Notes: generated by a model from the sequence alone, not told the origin. Counted from the stretch's first letter, positions 44,150-55,252 are shown. The stretch: DNA of 64,000 nt from Aquarana catesbeiana (GCF_042186555.1 NC_133336.1:38806338-38870337); one strand, 5' to 3'. Numbers and translations: made by a program.

Positions 44150-45269
44150 CCACTTGCCGCCCACCCTATTACCAAATGACGGCGGCAAAATGGTTTGATA
44201 TTCCTGACCAGACGTCATATGACGTGATCAGGAATATCGAGCCGCATCACGGTGATCGTTGTTGCGGGGTGTCAGTCTGAAACCCTGCAACACCGATCTA
44301 GGTAAAGAGTCTGACGGAGACTCTTTACCATGTGATCAGCCGTGTCCGATCACGGCTGATCACGATGTAAATAGAAAGAGCCGGTGATCGGCTTTTCCTC
44401 ACTCGCGTCTGACAGATTGTTTATCAGCGCAGCCCCCCCTCGGATCCCGCCCAGGACCACCAGGGAACCCGTCCAGGACCACCAGGGAAGCCATCCACAC
44501 TGGACCACCAGGTATGCCCTCTAGACCCCCAGGGAAATGCCAATCTGTGCCCAGGCAGCTGCCAATCAGTGCCCACTCCAATGCCTATCACTGCCAGTGC
44601 CACCAGGGATGCCCATCAGTGCCTCATATCAGTGCCGCGTATCAGTGCCCATCAGTGCCACGTATCAGTGCCCAGCAGTGCTGCCTATCAGTGCCCAGCA
44701 GTGCCGCCTATCAGTGCTGCCTATCAGTGCCACCCTATCAGTGCGCAGCAGTGCCCAGCAGTGCCGCCTTTCAGTGCCCATCAGTGTCACCTATCAGTGC
44801 CCATCAGTGCCGCCTATCAATGCCCATCAATGCTGCATATCAGTGCCACCCATCAATGCCGCCTACCAGTGCCCATCAGTGTCACATATCAGTGCCCATC
44901 GTCAGTGCCCGCTCATTGGTGCCACCTCATCGGTGCCGCCGTATCAGTGCCTGTCAGTGCCGCCTTATCAGTGCCCATCAGTGAAAGAGAAAACTTACTT
45001 ATTTACAAAATTTTTTAACAGAAACAAAAGCAAAACTTTTATTTTTTTCAAAATTTTCGGTCTTTTTTTATTTGTTTAGTAAAAAATAAAAACCACAGAG
45101 GTGATCAAATACCACCAAAAGAAAGCTCTATTTGTGGGAACAAAATAATACAAATTTAGTTTGGGTACAGTGTAGCATGACCGCACAATTGTCATTCAAA
45201 CTGCGACAGCGCTGAAAGCTGAAAATTGGTCTGGGCAGGAAGGTGTCTAAGTGCCCTGTATTGAATTGG
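44150..45269 (+). mobile_element. TTAA-flanked element (CCACTTC family), copy 2
   Basis: CCACTTGCCGCC to ATTGAATTGG with perfect TTAA on both sides (44146-44149, 45270-45273). The left hairpin cluster is preserved: GTTGCGGGGTGTCAG/CTGAAACCCTGCAAC near 44270 and GTAAAGAGTCT/AGACTCTTTAC near 44301. The central CAGTGCC array runs from about 44590 to 44985. Confidence 0.85.
44590..44985 (+). repeat. ~23-bp tandem array inside copy 2
   Basis: Imperfect units of GCCTATCAGTGCCCATCAGT. Three overlapping open frames of 149-180 codons across the array are translations of the repeat, not genes. Confidence 0.85.
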
Positions 45270-45273
45270 TTAA

Positions 45274-46900
45274 AGGATTTCCAGACCTGAAGGCATATCA
45301 TCTTATCCGCCATCCCAGGATTCTTTGCCAAGCTTTAAATGACCCACCAGACTGAAAAGCTGGGGGTCGTTGTGATCTGGTGAGTGGGGATACATGAGGG
45401 GGTGATGCACATCTGAATTTCTCTGAAGCACTTTATATTTACTTCACTGTGGTTTGGAGCACCTTTAGTCAATTCATTTGGACTTTATGTCCACTGATTG
45501 TATTTTGGACTTTCTTTTGGTCAACAAATTTTCACTTATTGTTGTTTGCGAGTGCTATATTTATTTTTATAAGTTGCAAAATGCTGGCCAACTCACACCA
45601 TCATGGTGGTCAGGCTGCAAAGTAGATGAAAAACTCATATATATAACCGTATATAGAGAAACAAAAAAGAAGAGCTCAACAGAGCATTCCAAGAGGTCCA
45701 CTACTCCTCCTACAAAAGCATCATCTTCCATACTGGCATGGTGTGGCGAGTCTGCAGGAGACAGCACCTGGGAGTACTGCAGTATAAGTTGTCATTTTAT
45801 TTTAATAATTGTTAGGCAACGGATTTAAAAAAAAGATCTAAAAACTGAAGTTGCACTTTAAAAGAATGCAAATGCTTGACTCTTGCCATCATTTAGCATT
45901 ACTATTCAGCTAGGAATTAAACGGCATGCAGCCATCAAACTTTTGACAAACTTACAAGACTACACCAAGCAGAGCTATCAATCCCGGCCTGCAGATTCAT
46001 GAATTTTAATCCGGCTTTCCACTCTCGCAGATTTACAGAGTGAAGCCTGCTCTTTGTCGGAGGGATGACTGCGTGAAGCCTGGAGCAGCCAGGCTAGCCT
46101 GTGGATAAGATGCGTACAGATGTCTCTGTGTCTTTGTTACACCTCACAAACCTGAAATTTTTCATTTTCTGGCGGTTTTGTGTAATGGTCCACTTATTAC
46201 TGATCTAGTGGGGATTTTATTAAGATATCAGCGTGAGCCGAGAAGCCAGGACGCTACAGAAAGGCTGTTATCACAGCAACGAAGGAGCGCGAAAACATGA
46301 GAAAATTGTTCTCATTAACGTCCAAAGGGATAAAGGCGTCACTGACACAATAAATAAGAGAGCACAAGACTTTGTTTGGATGTCTCTGCAGCTCCAGGCA
46401 TGTCTCACAGTCAGTATTAGAACAGCAAGACTGACTCCATGACACTCAGGTTTTTTTTTTTTATTTGAAAAATAACTAATTATTGCTCGTTTCTCCCGCT
46501 ACAAAGAGCTTGCTGGCATTCTAATGAACATTTCACACTTGCGGCTGACGGGTGTAATTAGTGCAGTGGCCTATACATGTCCACTTCAAGCAGAAATAAA
46601 AAATAGATTGCGCGGAACCCGTGTTTATTAAAATTCTTTCACGCGGTTTGAAAGAGATCTTCTACCATGGAGATGTTAATGGGAAGAGTTATGGTACAAG
46701 ACCAGTGTACAAATGTGTCACTATAAGAAGAGCTCTCAGTTTGCTCAGCTAGAGAACGCGCAGTTTGAACATCATCAGCCTCCTGAGATCCCCTGTATAG
46801 CAGAGCTCAGAGTGGGAGATAAGGAATCAGCCCAAGGAGCCAGTCAGCTATGCTTCTGTGCCAACAAGGAGCACAATGATGAGCTCATCAGTCTGCTAAA
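45274..46900. other. Unique-looking non-coding DNA
   Basis: No transposon signature. 46015-46480 is complex and non-repetitive (for example CATTTTCTGGCGGTTTTGTG near 46160). Short open frames have no recognisable content. Confidence 0.4.
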
Positions 46901-46988
46901 TATATACACTGTATTGTCCAAAGTATTGGGACGCCTGCCTTTACACACACATGAAATTTAATGGCATCCCAGTCTTAGTCCATAGGAT

Positions 46989-47278
46989 TCAATATTGAGT
47001 TGGCCCACCCTTTGCATCTATAACAGCTTCAGCTCTTCTGGGAAGGCTGTCCACAAGGTTTAGGAGTGTGTCTATGGGAATGTTTGACCATTCTTCCAGA
47101 AGAGCATTTGTTAGGTCAGGCACTAATGTTGGTTGAGAAGGCCTGGCTCGCAGTCTCCGCTCTAATTCATTCCAAAGATGTTCTATCGGGTTGAGCTCAG
47201 GAGTCTGTGGAGGCCAGTCAAGTTCCTCCACCCCAAACTCGCTCAGCTATGTCTTTATGGACCTTGCTTTGTGCACTG
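46989..47278 (-). pseudogene. Transposase C-terminal fragment, left arm of element D
   Basis: Minus-strand reading gives PVHKARSIKT, a TAG, then LSEFGVEELDWPPQTPELNP and IEHLWNELERRLRARP, with the third catalytic residue as Glu in NPIEHLW, and ends GGPTQY at 46989. The first two catalytic Asp regions are absent. Apart from the stop, this arm is better preserved than the right one. Confidence 0.85.
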
Positions 47279-47279
47279 G

Positions 47280-47745
47280 TCCAAATCATTTGGTGGAGGG
47301 GGATTATGATGTGGGGTTGTTTTTCAGGGGTTGGGCTTGACCCCTTAGTTCCAGTGAAGGGAACTCTTAAGGCGTCAGCATACTAAGACATTTTTGACAA
47401 TTTCATGCTTCCAACTTAGTGGGAAAAGTTTGGGGATGGCCTCTTCCTGTTCCAACATGACTGCACACCAGTGCACAAAGTCCATATAGACATGGATGAG
47501 TGAGTTTTGGGTGGAGGAACTTGACTGGCCTGCACAGAGTCCTGACCGCAACCCGATAGAGCACCTTTGGGATTAATTAGAGTTGAAACTGTGAGCCAGG
47601 CCTTCTTGTCCCACAACTGTGCCCAACCTCACAAATGTGCTTTGGGAAGAATGGTCAAACATTCCTATAAACACACTCTTAAAGCTTGTGGACAGCCTTC
47701 CCAGAAGAGTTGAAGCTGTTATAGCTGCAAAGAGTGGGCTAGCTT
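47280..47745 (+). pseudogene. Transposase C-terminal fragment, right arm of element D
   Basis: Plus-strand reading begins GGGIMMWGCFSGVGL-like near 47291, passes FRGWA with stop codons and ARPSCPTTVPNLTNVLWEEW, and ends near 47745. NPIEHLWD is present but is followed by TAA. Several stops and frame errors; non-functional. Confidence 0.8.
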
Positions 47746-47930
47746 AATATTGAACCCTACAGCCCTGTACACACGGTCGGATTTTCCGATGGAAAAAGTG
47801 CAATCGGATTGTGTTGTCGGAAACTCTGATCGTGTGTGGGCTCCATCGGACTTTTTCTGTCGGAATTTCCGACACACAAAGTTTGAGAGTAGGATATAAA
47901 ATTTTCCTACAACAAAATCCGATTGTTTAA

Positions 47931-49210
47931 CCACTTCAATACCAGGCACTTAGACACCTTCCCGCCCAGACCAATTTTCAGCTTTCAGCGCTGTCACAAT
48001 TTGAATGACAATTGCGCGGTCATGCTACACTGTACCCAAACAAATTTTTTATCATTTTGTTCCCACAAATAGAGCTTTCTTTTGGTGGTATTTGATCACC
48101 TCTGCGGTTTTTATTTTTTGTGCAACAAATAAAAAAAGACCGAAAATTTTGAAAAAAAAACAAGTTTTTCTTTGTTTCTGTTAAAACTTTTTGTAAATAA
48201 GTAAGTTTTCTTCTTCAATGACGGGCACTGATATGGCTGCACTGACGGGCACTGATACGGCGGCACTGATGGGCACCAGTGAGGTGGCACTGATGAGGTG
48301 GCACTGACGGGCACTGATGATGGGCACTGATAGGCGGCACTGATGGGCACTGATAGGTGGCACTGATGGGCACTGATAGGTGGCACTGGTATGCGGCACT
48401 GATGGGCACTCATAGGTGGCACGGATGGGCACTTATAGGCGGCACTGATGGGCACTCATAGGTGGCATTGATGGGCACTCGTAGGTGGCATTGATGGTTA
48501 CTAATGGGTGGCACTGATAGTTGGCACAGATGGGCACGGATGGGCACTGATAGATGGGCACTGATGGGCACGGATGGGCACTGACAGGTGGCATGAATGG
48601 ACACTGATGGGTGGCACTGATGGCATTGCTTGTTTGCAGTGATGCCCCTAAGGGTGGCATTGCTGGGCATCACTGCAACATAATTGTGCCAATCAGTGCC
48701 CATTTGTGGGCACTGATTGGCACAGATTTGGCACACTGGGCACATGTGGATGGCCATGGGGTACATACCTGGCCATCCACATGTTGCCCCTCTCCCTGGT
48801 GGTCCTAGTGGCGATCCCTGGTGGTCCAGTGTGGTGATCTGCGGGGGGGCTGCGCTGATAAACAATCAGCGCAGACCCCCCCTGCCAGGAGAGCCGCCGA
48901 TCGGCTCTCCTCTACTCGCGTCTGTCAGACGCGAGTGAGGAAGAGCCGATCAACGGCTCTTCCTATTGACAGCGTGATCAGCCGTGATTGGACACGGCTG
49001 ATCACGTGGTAAAGAGCCTCCGCCGGAGGCTTTTTACCAAGATCAGTGTAGCGGTGTGTCAGACTGACACACCGCTCCACCGATCGCCGCGATGCGCGCC
49101 CCCGGGGGCGCGCTGCGGCATGTTATCCTGCTGGACGTCATATGACGTCCAGTCAGGATAACACAACCACTTCCCGGACGTCAATCCGCTATAGGGCGGG
49201 CGGGAAGTGG
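47931..49210 (-). mobile_element. TTAA-flanked element (CCACTTC family), copy 3
   Basis: CCACTTCAATACC to GGGAAGTGG with perfect TTAA on both sides (47927-47930, 49211-49214), in reverse orientation to copies 1 and 2. The hairpin cluster lies at 48850-49150 (for example AGCGGTGTGTCAG/CTGACACACCGCT near 49050). The CAGTGCC array is at 48215-48650. Confidence 0.88.
48215..48650 (-). repeat. ~23-bp tandem array inside copy 3
   Basis: Plus-strand units of GGCACTGATGGGCACTGATA, the reverse complement of the arrays in copies 1 and 2, and the longest of the three. Confidence 0.85.
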
Positions 49211-49873
49211 TTAAATTCCGATTGTGTGTACACAAATCCAATGCACAAAGTGCTACGCATGCTCAGAATAAATTAAGAGACGAAAGCTATTGGCTACTGC
49301 CACGTTTAGAGTCCCGGCGTACGTGTATTACGTCACCGCGTTCAGAACGATCGGATTTTCCGACAACTTTGTGCGGCCGTGTGTATGCAAGACAAGTTTG
49401 GCCCAAAATCCGTCTGAAAAAATCAGATGGATTTTGTGGTCAGAATGTCCGATGAAGGTTATGTGTGTGTAAAGTCAGGTCAGTCCCAATACTTTTGTCA
49501 CTATAGTGTATAGGTGACAGTCATGGCCATCATCTGTATGTATAGATTAGAAAAAAAAAAAGTAAACCGAACTATACAGGCCAAACATGGAGAGCAAAAA
49601 TTATATATATATAAAATTTATGAAATTTTATTAAACATCATATTAAAAAAGGGTACATACAGTGCCTTGAAAAAGTATTCATACCCCTTGAAATTTTCCA
49701 CATTTTGTCATGTTACAACCAAAAACATAAATTCATTTTATTGGGATTTTATGTGACCAACACAAAATGGCACATAATTGTGAAGTGGAAGGAAAATGAT
49801 AAACGGTTTTCAAACTTTTTTACAAATAAATATGTGAAAAGTGTGGGGTACATTTGTATTCAGCCCCCCTGAG

Positions 49874-50697
49874 TCAATACTTTGTAGAGCCACCTTTCTC
49901 TGCAATTACAGCTGCAAGTCTTTTTGGGGATGTCTCTACCAGCTTTGCACATCTAGAGAGGGACATTTTTGCCCATTCTTCTTTGCAAAATAGCTCAAGC
50001 TCTGTCAGATTGGATGAAGAGCGTCTGTGAACAGCAATTTTCAAGTCTTGCCACAGATTCTCAATTGGATTTAGGTCTGGACTTTGACTGGGCCATTCTA
50101 ACACATGAATATGCTTTGATCTAAACCATTCCAGTGTAGCTCTGGCTGTATGTTTAGGGTCGTTGTCCTGCTGGAAGGTGAACCTCCACCCCAGTCTCAA
50201 GTCTTTTGCAGACTCTAATGCCGCGTACACACGGTCTGACTTTTCGTCTACAAAAGTCCGACGGACGCTGACGGACTAAAGCTGGCTGACAATCCGATCG
50301 TGTGTGGGCTTCCACGGACTTTCAGTGGACTTTTCCAGCCTCAAATTTGACAGACTTTAGATTTGAAACATGCTTCAAATCTTTACGTTGTAACTACGCC
50401 GGACCCAGAAATCCGCTCGTCTGTGTGCTAGTCCGACGGACAAAAACCCACGCTAGGGCAGCTATTGGCTACTGGCTATCAACTTCCTTATTTTAGTCCG
50501 GTGTACGTCATCACGTACGAATCCGTCGGACTTTTGTGTGAACGTATGTAGGCAAGTCCGTTCGTAAGAAAGTCTGCCGCAAGTCCGCCAAAAGTCCGAC
50601 AAAAGTCCGTCGAAAGTCTGTCGGACAGGCTGTCGGACTTTTGTAGACGAAAAGTTCGACCTTGTGTACGCGGCATAACAGGTTTTCTTCTAAGATT
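49874..50697 (-). pseudogene. Tc1-like transposase C-terminal fragment (element C, copy 3)
   Basis: Minus-strand reading from 50697 (LEENLL) crosses the MITE and continues ESAKDLRLGWRFTFQQDNDP, with intact DND motif and KHTARATLEWFRSKHIHVLE, then SPDLNPIENLWQDLK with the catalytic Glu, ending GGSTKY. No stop interrupts the preserved part, which is in much better condition than copy 1. The DNA-binding domain and first Asp are absent. Confidence 0.88.
50219..50675 (+). mobile_element. Harbinger-like MITE, copy 3, exact TAA target duplication
   Basis: TGCCGCGTACACACGGTCTG to CCTTGTGTACGCGGCA, flanked by TAA (50216-50218 and 50676-50678) inside the transposase gene of element C. Removing the insert and one TAA restores the gene text, so boundaries are exact. 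Many internal AAGTCCG words. Non-coding. Confidence 0.92.
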
Positions 50698-50699
50698 TG

Positions 50700-51745
50700 T
50701 AGTTGTAGCCTGAAAAACATCAATCACAGAATGGGACTTATGGACCTTTACATTACAGTTCCCATAGGAAATTAAGGAGGAAGGGGAGTGATGGTACAGC
50801 TTTTACCAGACTGCACTGGAAATCTCTTCCTGTTTGCAGCACGGGAGCGGAGGTGTGTACATCGGTCTTGGTGCACACGGATTATCCATGGGATGAATAA
50901 CCAGAGACTGAGACCTGAGGGAGGAATCATGTGGGGCAGCACAACACAGGCCACAGTGATCACATCTACACCATTGCTTCAGGGAGAGCAGCTCTCTATT
51001 TTCTGCAAGAACAAAGTCCACTGTGGAAGATTAGTAGAGACCAGAGGTATGTACCCCTCAGGAGAGGAACTACTGGACTCCTAGGTAAAAGAACAGTTCT
51101 CCCGCAATGACACAGGAAAGGGCTGACTGTAGAAGCTACTCGGCTCAGGCTTAGCAAAACCTTAGCAAAAGTCCTTCATAAATTAGAGGGGACTGGTTGG
51201 TATGTACTATGTATCAGGAGAGGAACTATAGATCCCAGCCAGACAAGGTCAACTAGAGCCCAGGGCAGCAAAGCGGCAGCAAAGAACCCCCCACAAAAAC
51301 ACTGAGCGGTATTCTGCATGCTTACCCCTAAGCATAAATTCTCCTTCCTCAAAAAAAAAAAAATCACCCCTCCTAGCAAAAATTCTCTACCCCTAAAATT
51401 TCCCCTTCTAGTACACATCTTCTCCCCCCCCACATAACCCCTCCCCCAGCAAAAATCCCCTTTCCCAAAAAAATCCCTCTAATTGCCCCCCCCCCCAAAA
51501 AAAATTCTCCTTTTAGAACAATACTTACCACCTGCTGCCCCTTACCCTTCAAATTTCCCCTTCCAACACAAATCCCCTTTCCCCCACTCTCCTTGTGGCG
51601 CCCCCCCCCCCAACACACACACCTCACATGATACCACAGTGCCCACCTCTTGTCCTGGTCCTAATCCCAGCCATCCCAATAGTGCACAGTTCCAAGAGCT
51701 GGAGCCAAAACAGTTAAGCCAGGGATGAGACTCTATGCGAGCATT
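50700..51745. other. Unassigned DNA with A/C-rich tract at 51340-51620
   Basis: 51340-51620 is dominated by CCCC and AAAA words (CCCCTTTCCCAAAAAAATCC). No gene recognised; the open frames of up to 115 codons follow base composition. Confidence 0.45.
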
Positions 51746-51750
51746 CTCCA

Positions 51751-52336
51751 TGTCAGGAATCAGCAGCTGGCATACCCGATATATGTAGCTACACCAAGAA
51801 ACTTGGACCTGACCATGTATGAACTGTATTTCTTTAAGGTGGGATTTATTTACAGTGAACAATAACCACACACCAACAGCAATAAACATGGTAACTCATG
51901 AAAATCAAAACTGTATGACAAAATGCCCACTCAGCAATCTAACAAACTAACCATATACATAAAAAAATGTACAAATGAGAAATACACAAGGCAAGAGAGA
52001 GCAGGCAGCAGATGGGAAGGAGGAATACAAAACTGGGATGGGAACAAGGCAGCAGGATGCTGGATGCAGGCCAAGGGCAAGAGCAAAAGCAAGAGAAAAT
52101 GGCTACAGAGTCAGGCAGCAGCATGAGAAACAGGGTACAAGCAGGAGCAGCCTAAATGCTGAGGCAAGGAGCAGTAGCAAAGGTGGAACTTAAGTACCCT
52201 CCCAGGAAGTGTAGCCAGGTGGACCTGATCACTGGAACCTGCTGGCTGCTGGGAGACACCTGCTGGTGGACACTGAAACTGCAGATTTCTGCCCAGAGCA
52301 CCACAATGCCACCAGCAGGTGAGTTTGGTCCTAACA
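51751..52336 (-). mobile_element. Solo LTR on the minus strand, 586 bp, 5-bp target duplication
   Basis: On the minus strand it begins TGTTAGGACCAAACTCACC and ends GCTGATTCCTGACA; CTCCA lies on both sides (51746-51750 and 52337-52341). A minus-strand AATAAA sits near 51845. No internal region. Ty3/Gypsy-like by style, not proven. Confidence 0.85.
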
Positions 52337-52341
52337 CTCCA

Positions 52342-53998
52342 CTTAGAACAAATACTGGCTTCCTTACTAAGGAAAAGTTCTCTGCCAACAGGCACGAAAT
52401 CCCCAGATCAGATCAGTACTCAAAATGTCCTTTAGGTACAGAATTCAGATGCCTCCTTCCAGTACCACAGACATGTTTCTTTGAGGGAAAGGTTAACCAG
52501 ACATATAGCACTCTCCAGAACTCCTCTGATGGGATAATTGAGAAGAGTTCCAAAGAGACTCCACAGAAAAACTTGAAAGTAGACTCCCCAGCCGGGACCT
52601 CAAAACAGCAGTAACCTAAATCAACAGAGCAGGTGGAGGTAGCCGTCCACCCACCTGAACAGGTGCTGACCCCTTACAGGGAGGACAATGCTGTTCTGCA
52701 ATTTAGACTATTTATACACCTTCCCAGCCACCATCTGGTCCATCTCTACCAGGGATTGGCTGAAACATTTTCCCCATTGCTACCCATTTGCCTTGCTCCA
52801 CATCCATGTTCCAGAACAACTCACAGTTTTCTAGAAAGCAGGAAAGAGCAATTAAACCTGCAACCTGTGAAAGCCATAACAGGCTAAAGCAATCAACAAT
52901 GCTCCACTGACTACAGAGGAGCCAAAAACTACATTTACCTAACAACCTAGCAACCTATCTAGGTGGGTGTTACATGTAGACTCAGTCCCGACCTTCAAAT
53001 ACACAGTACCCTAAAAGAAAACATATCAATAAAATCCCCATTACCATTTATGTATGACCTAACGTAGAGTAAAATTGTGTTTTACATAGGCAGACGATAA
53101 ATAACAAACACTACGTGTAATGTCCTTTAATTTATAAGGATAAAACTCAGGAACAATAAAAAAGACTTTTTCTACATAAAAATATATGATGCCATTAGCT
53201 TGCCTGCATCCCAACTACTCTGCGTAGATTTCTCTATTGTTTAAATCAAACTTCCATTATTTGCCTAGCTTCTTTTTTGGTATCATAAAGCATTAAAATA
53301 CGTGAGGTTAATCAAACTGGCTGTACATCAAGTCATAAAACCGCCAGTGGCTTAATAGCTGGTATCACAAAGCCAGTCACAATGTATCTCTAACAGTCAC
53401 CAGAATCCCCGCAGCATTTTTGAAAAGCGTTGTGTTTCTTGATAGGACTCACAAAGGTCATGGAATTTTTCATTTACAATTGCAACAAACTTTATAGCGA
53501 GCTGCTAGTTCAGCTGAGATGACGGCGTAGACGCCTGTGGAGAAAGTCCCCGAAGGAATATAAAAATTGTATTAATCATTTTCATAAAAAGTTAATAAAA
53601 TAGATTGACAATGAAAAGTCATTGTTATAGTGACTTTATCAATGAATATTAAGGGGTCCATTTATAAAACATTTGCTGTACGAATTTCACATGCAGTTTG
53701 TGCAAGTTGAACAAAATGTCCCGTCATTTTTATAAGAGATTAATGCCTGTTTTGTCAGCTCCATTTTGTGGCCATATATGGTATAGTTTTGTGAAATACC
53801 TCAATGAGAAAGCGATACTGCATTTTTGACCACTAGATGGAGCAGACAATACAGGCATTACTCTCTTAGAAAAAGTACAGGAGATTTCATTCGTAGATAG
53901 GAGGTTTATGGGATTTTTAAGGTGTATATTAAATCAACTAGGAAAAAAATGTATTTAAAATGTAAATTTGTTTAATACATAAAAACAACGCAATTGCA
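52342..53998. other. Unassigned DNA; 53190-53640 unique-looking
   Basis: 52342-53000 is mixed sequence with no gene. 53040-53920 has no repeat signature, and 53280-53640 is complex sequence (for example CAGCTGAGATGACGGCG near 53510). Confidence 0.4.
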
Positions 53999-54002
53999 TT
54001 AA

Positions 54003-54793
54003 CCTTCCTGGCAGTCTTCCCAAGTGTGGCTTGGGGTTCATTTTCATTACCATTAGCGGTAACCCCGAGCCACACCCGGGATTGCATTGCAGAATTCTAG
54101 TCCAGGTAACTTACCTTGTCCCCAGGATCCTGCGATGTCCCCCCACTGTGTCCTCCGCCGGATCCTCCACCCGATGCTCTGTGTTCCGGGCTCCGTTCCC
54201 TGCGAGCGTCGCAACGCATGGGGGCAGAGCCCTGCAGCAAATTCAAAAAGTACAAAAAATTAAAAAAAAAAACGTAACACATATAGTACACTGTAACCTG
54301 TAAGATTACAATACTGTATCAAATCATTTCCCCTCCCTTTTGTCCCTAGTGCTTTGTCCAGTGCCCTGCCTGCACTTTTATATTATATACAGTATACTCT
54401 TCTTTCTGCCTGTAAACTTGAGATTGTCCATGGCATCCAAAAAGTGTCCCTTTACCGCGTCAATAACAGTTTTAGACCAGCTAGAAAACAGCGATAGTAA
54501 ATTAGAACACTTGCAGAATTGAGCGATAGTGATCTGTGGGGAAATTCATTTTATTATTATTATTATATTATTATTATTTATAATTATTTATGATTATTTA
54601 TTATATTATAATTTATGATTTTAAGTTTAAAACTTTATCATACCCAGGATGTCTACTAGACTCTTGTTTGGACAGATTTAAGTGAGTTTTTCCTAAGAAT
54701 TACAGGCCTATAATATAAAACGCCAAATTTCTATGCAAAACAATGTACTGCTTTGAGATTCAAAAATCTGACATAATCATACCACCAGGGAGG
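54003..54793 (+). mobile_element. TTAA-flanked element (CCTTCCTGGCAGT)
   Basis: Termini CCTTCCTGGCAGT and ACCACCAGGGAGG are inverted with TTAA on both sides (53999-54002, 54794-54797). The left half is GC-rich; the right half has a TTA/ATT-rich microsatellite (54540-54620). Non-coding. Confidence 0.8.
54540..54622. repeat. (TTA)n-rich low-complexity run
   Basis: TTATTATTATTATATTATTA and related words. Confidence 0.9.
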
Positions 54794-54807
54794 TTAAGGA
54801 AGACTCA

Positions 54808-55110
54808 TACAGTACAGTCCTTTTGGGTACAGCACGATGGTGTGGTTCCAAACATGTTTTGCCCTATAATGGGGCTTCCTCAGGGGATGCTGTCCAGTAA
54901 ATATCAGCCTTCCCAGAGTGTATTACAATAGATAATGATTCGGGAATCAAGCAGACACCATGAGACAGAGAATTAGACTGCAGGCATAGGAGGCATGAAA
55001 GGACCCCCAAATTGTTATCTATTGTAATACACTCTGGGAAGGCTCTTATATTTACTGGACAGCATGCCTTGAGGAAGACCCATTATGGGGAGAAACATGT
55101 TGGGAACCAC
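54808..55110. repeat. Fold-back repeat carrying module h in both arms
   Basis: Arms 54835-54925 and 55011-55106 are inverted copies (CCAGTAAATATCAGCCTTCC against GGAAGGCTCTTATATTTACT; TCCAAACATGTTTTGCCC against GGGAGAAACATGTTGGGA). The GAAG and GAAACATGTTGG cores occur in each arm, oriented toward the outside. Loop ~85 bp. Confidence 0.75.
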
Positions 55111-55252
55111 AATTAGCTTGCACAAATGCTTCTGACATATGTGCAACAAATGTTTTATAAATAGACCTCTAAATATTTGATTTGCACTTGTTACTTGCTT
55201 GCAAAGCCATATTTTCATGTTACTTGAGGAAAGTAGAAAAATAGTGCTGGAC

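Larger units (their letters stand above)
47762..49472 (+). mobile_element. Harbinger-like MITE nested in element D and itself split
   Basis: Left part 47762-47926 starts GCCCTGTACACACGGTCGG. Right part 49215-49472 continues AATTCCGATTGTGTGTACAC and ends near GGTTATGTGTGTG. The two halves are separated exactly by the CCACTTC element at TTAA. The right terminus has diverged. Confidence 0.7.
46907..49508. mobile_element. Tc1/mariner element D, an inverted dimer with nested insertions
   Basis: Termini CACTGTATTGTCCAAAGTAT and AATACTTTTGTCACTATAGTG are inverted with TA on each side (46905-46906, 49509-49510). Both arms carry the 3' half of the transposase gene, minus strand on the left and plus strand on the right, meeting head to head near 47280. 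There is no 5' coding half. Two younger elements are nested between 47762 and 49472. Confidence 0.85.
49660..50697 (-). mobile_element. Tc1/mariner element C, copy 3, split by a MITE
   Basis: Left terminus ACAGTGCCTTGAAAAAGTAT after TA at 49658-49659. Carries the 3' half of the transposase on the minus strand, is interrupted at 50219-50675, and ends at about 50697 with the rest of the gene missing. Confidence 0.85.

Noticed and set aside
44514..45079. Three overlapping open frames of 149-180 codons with repeated CPSVPPISAHQC-like text
   Set aside because: They are the 23-bp CAGTGCC array read in three frames. Similar frames appear at 48111-48865.
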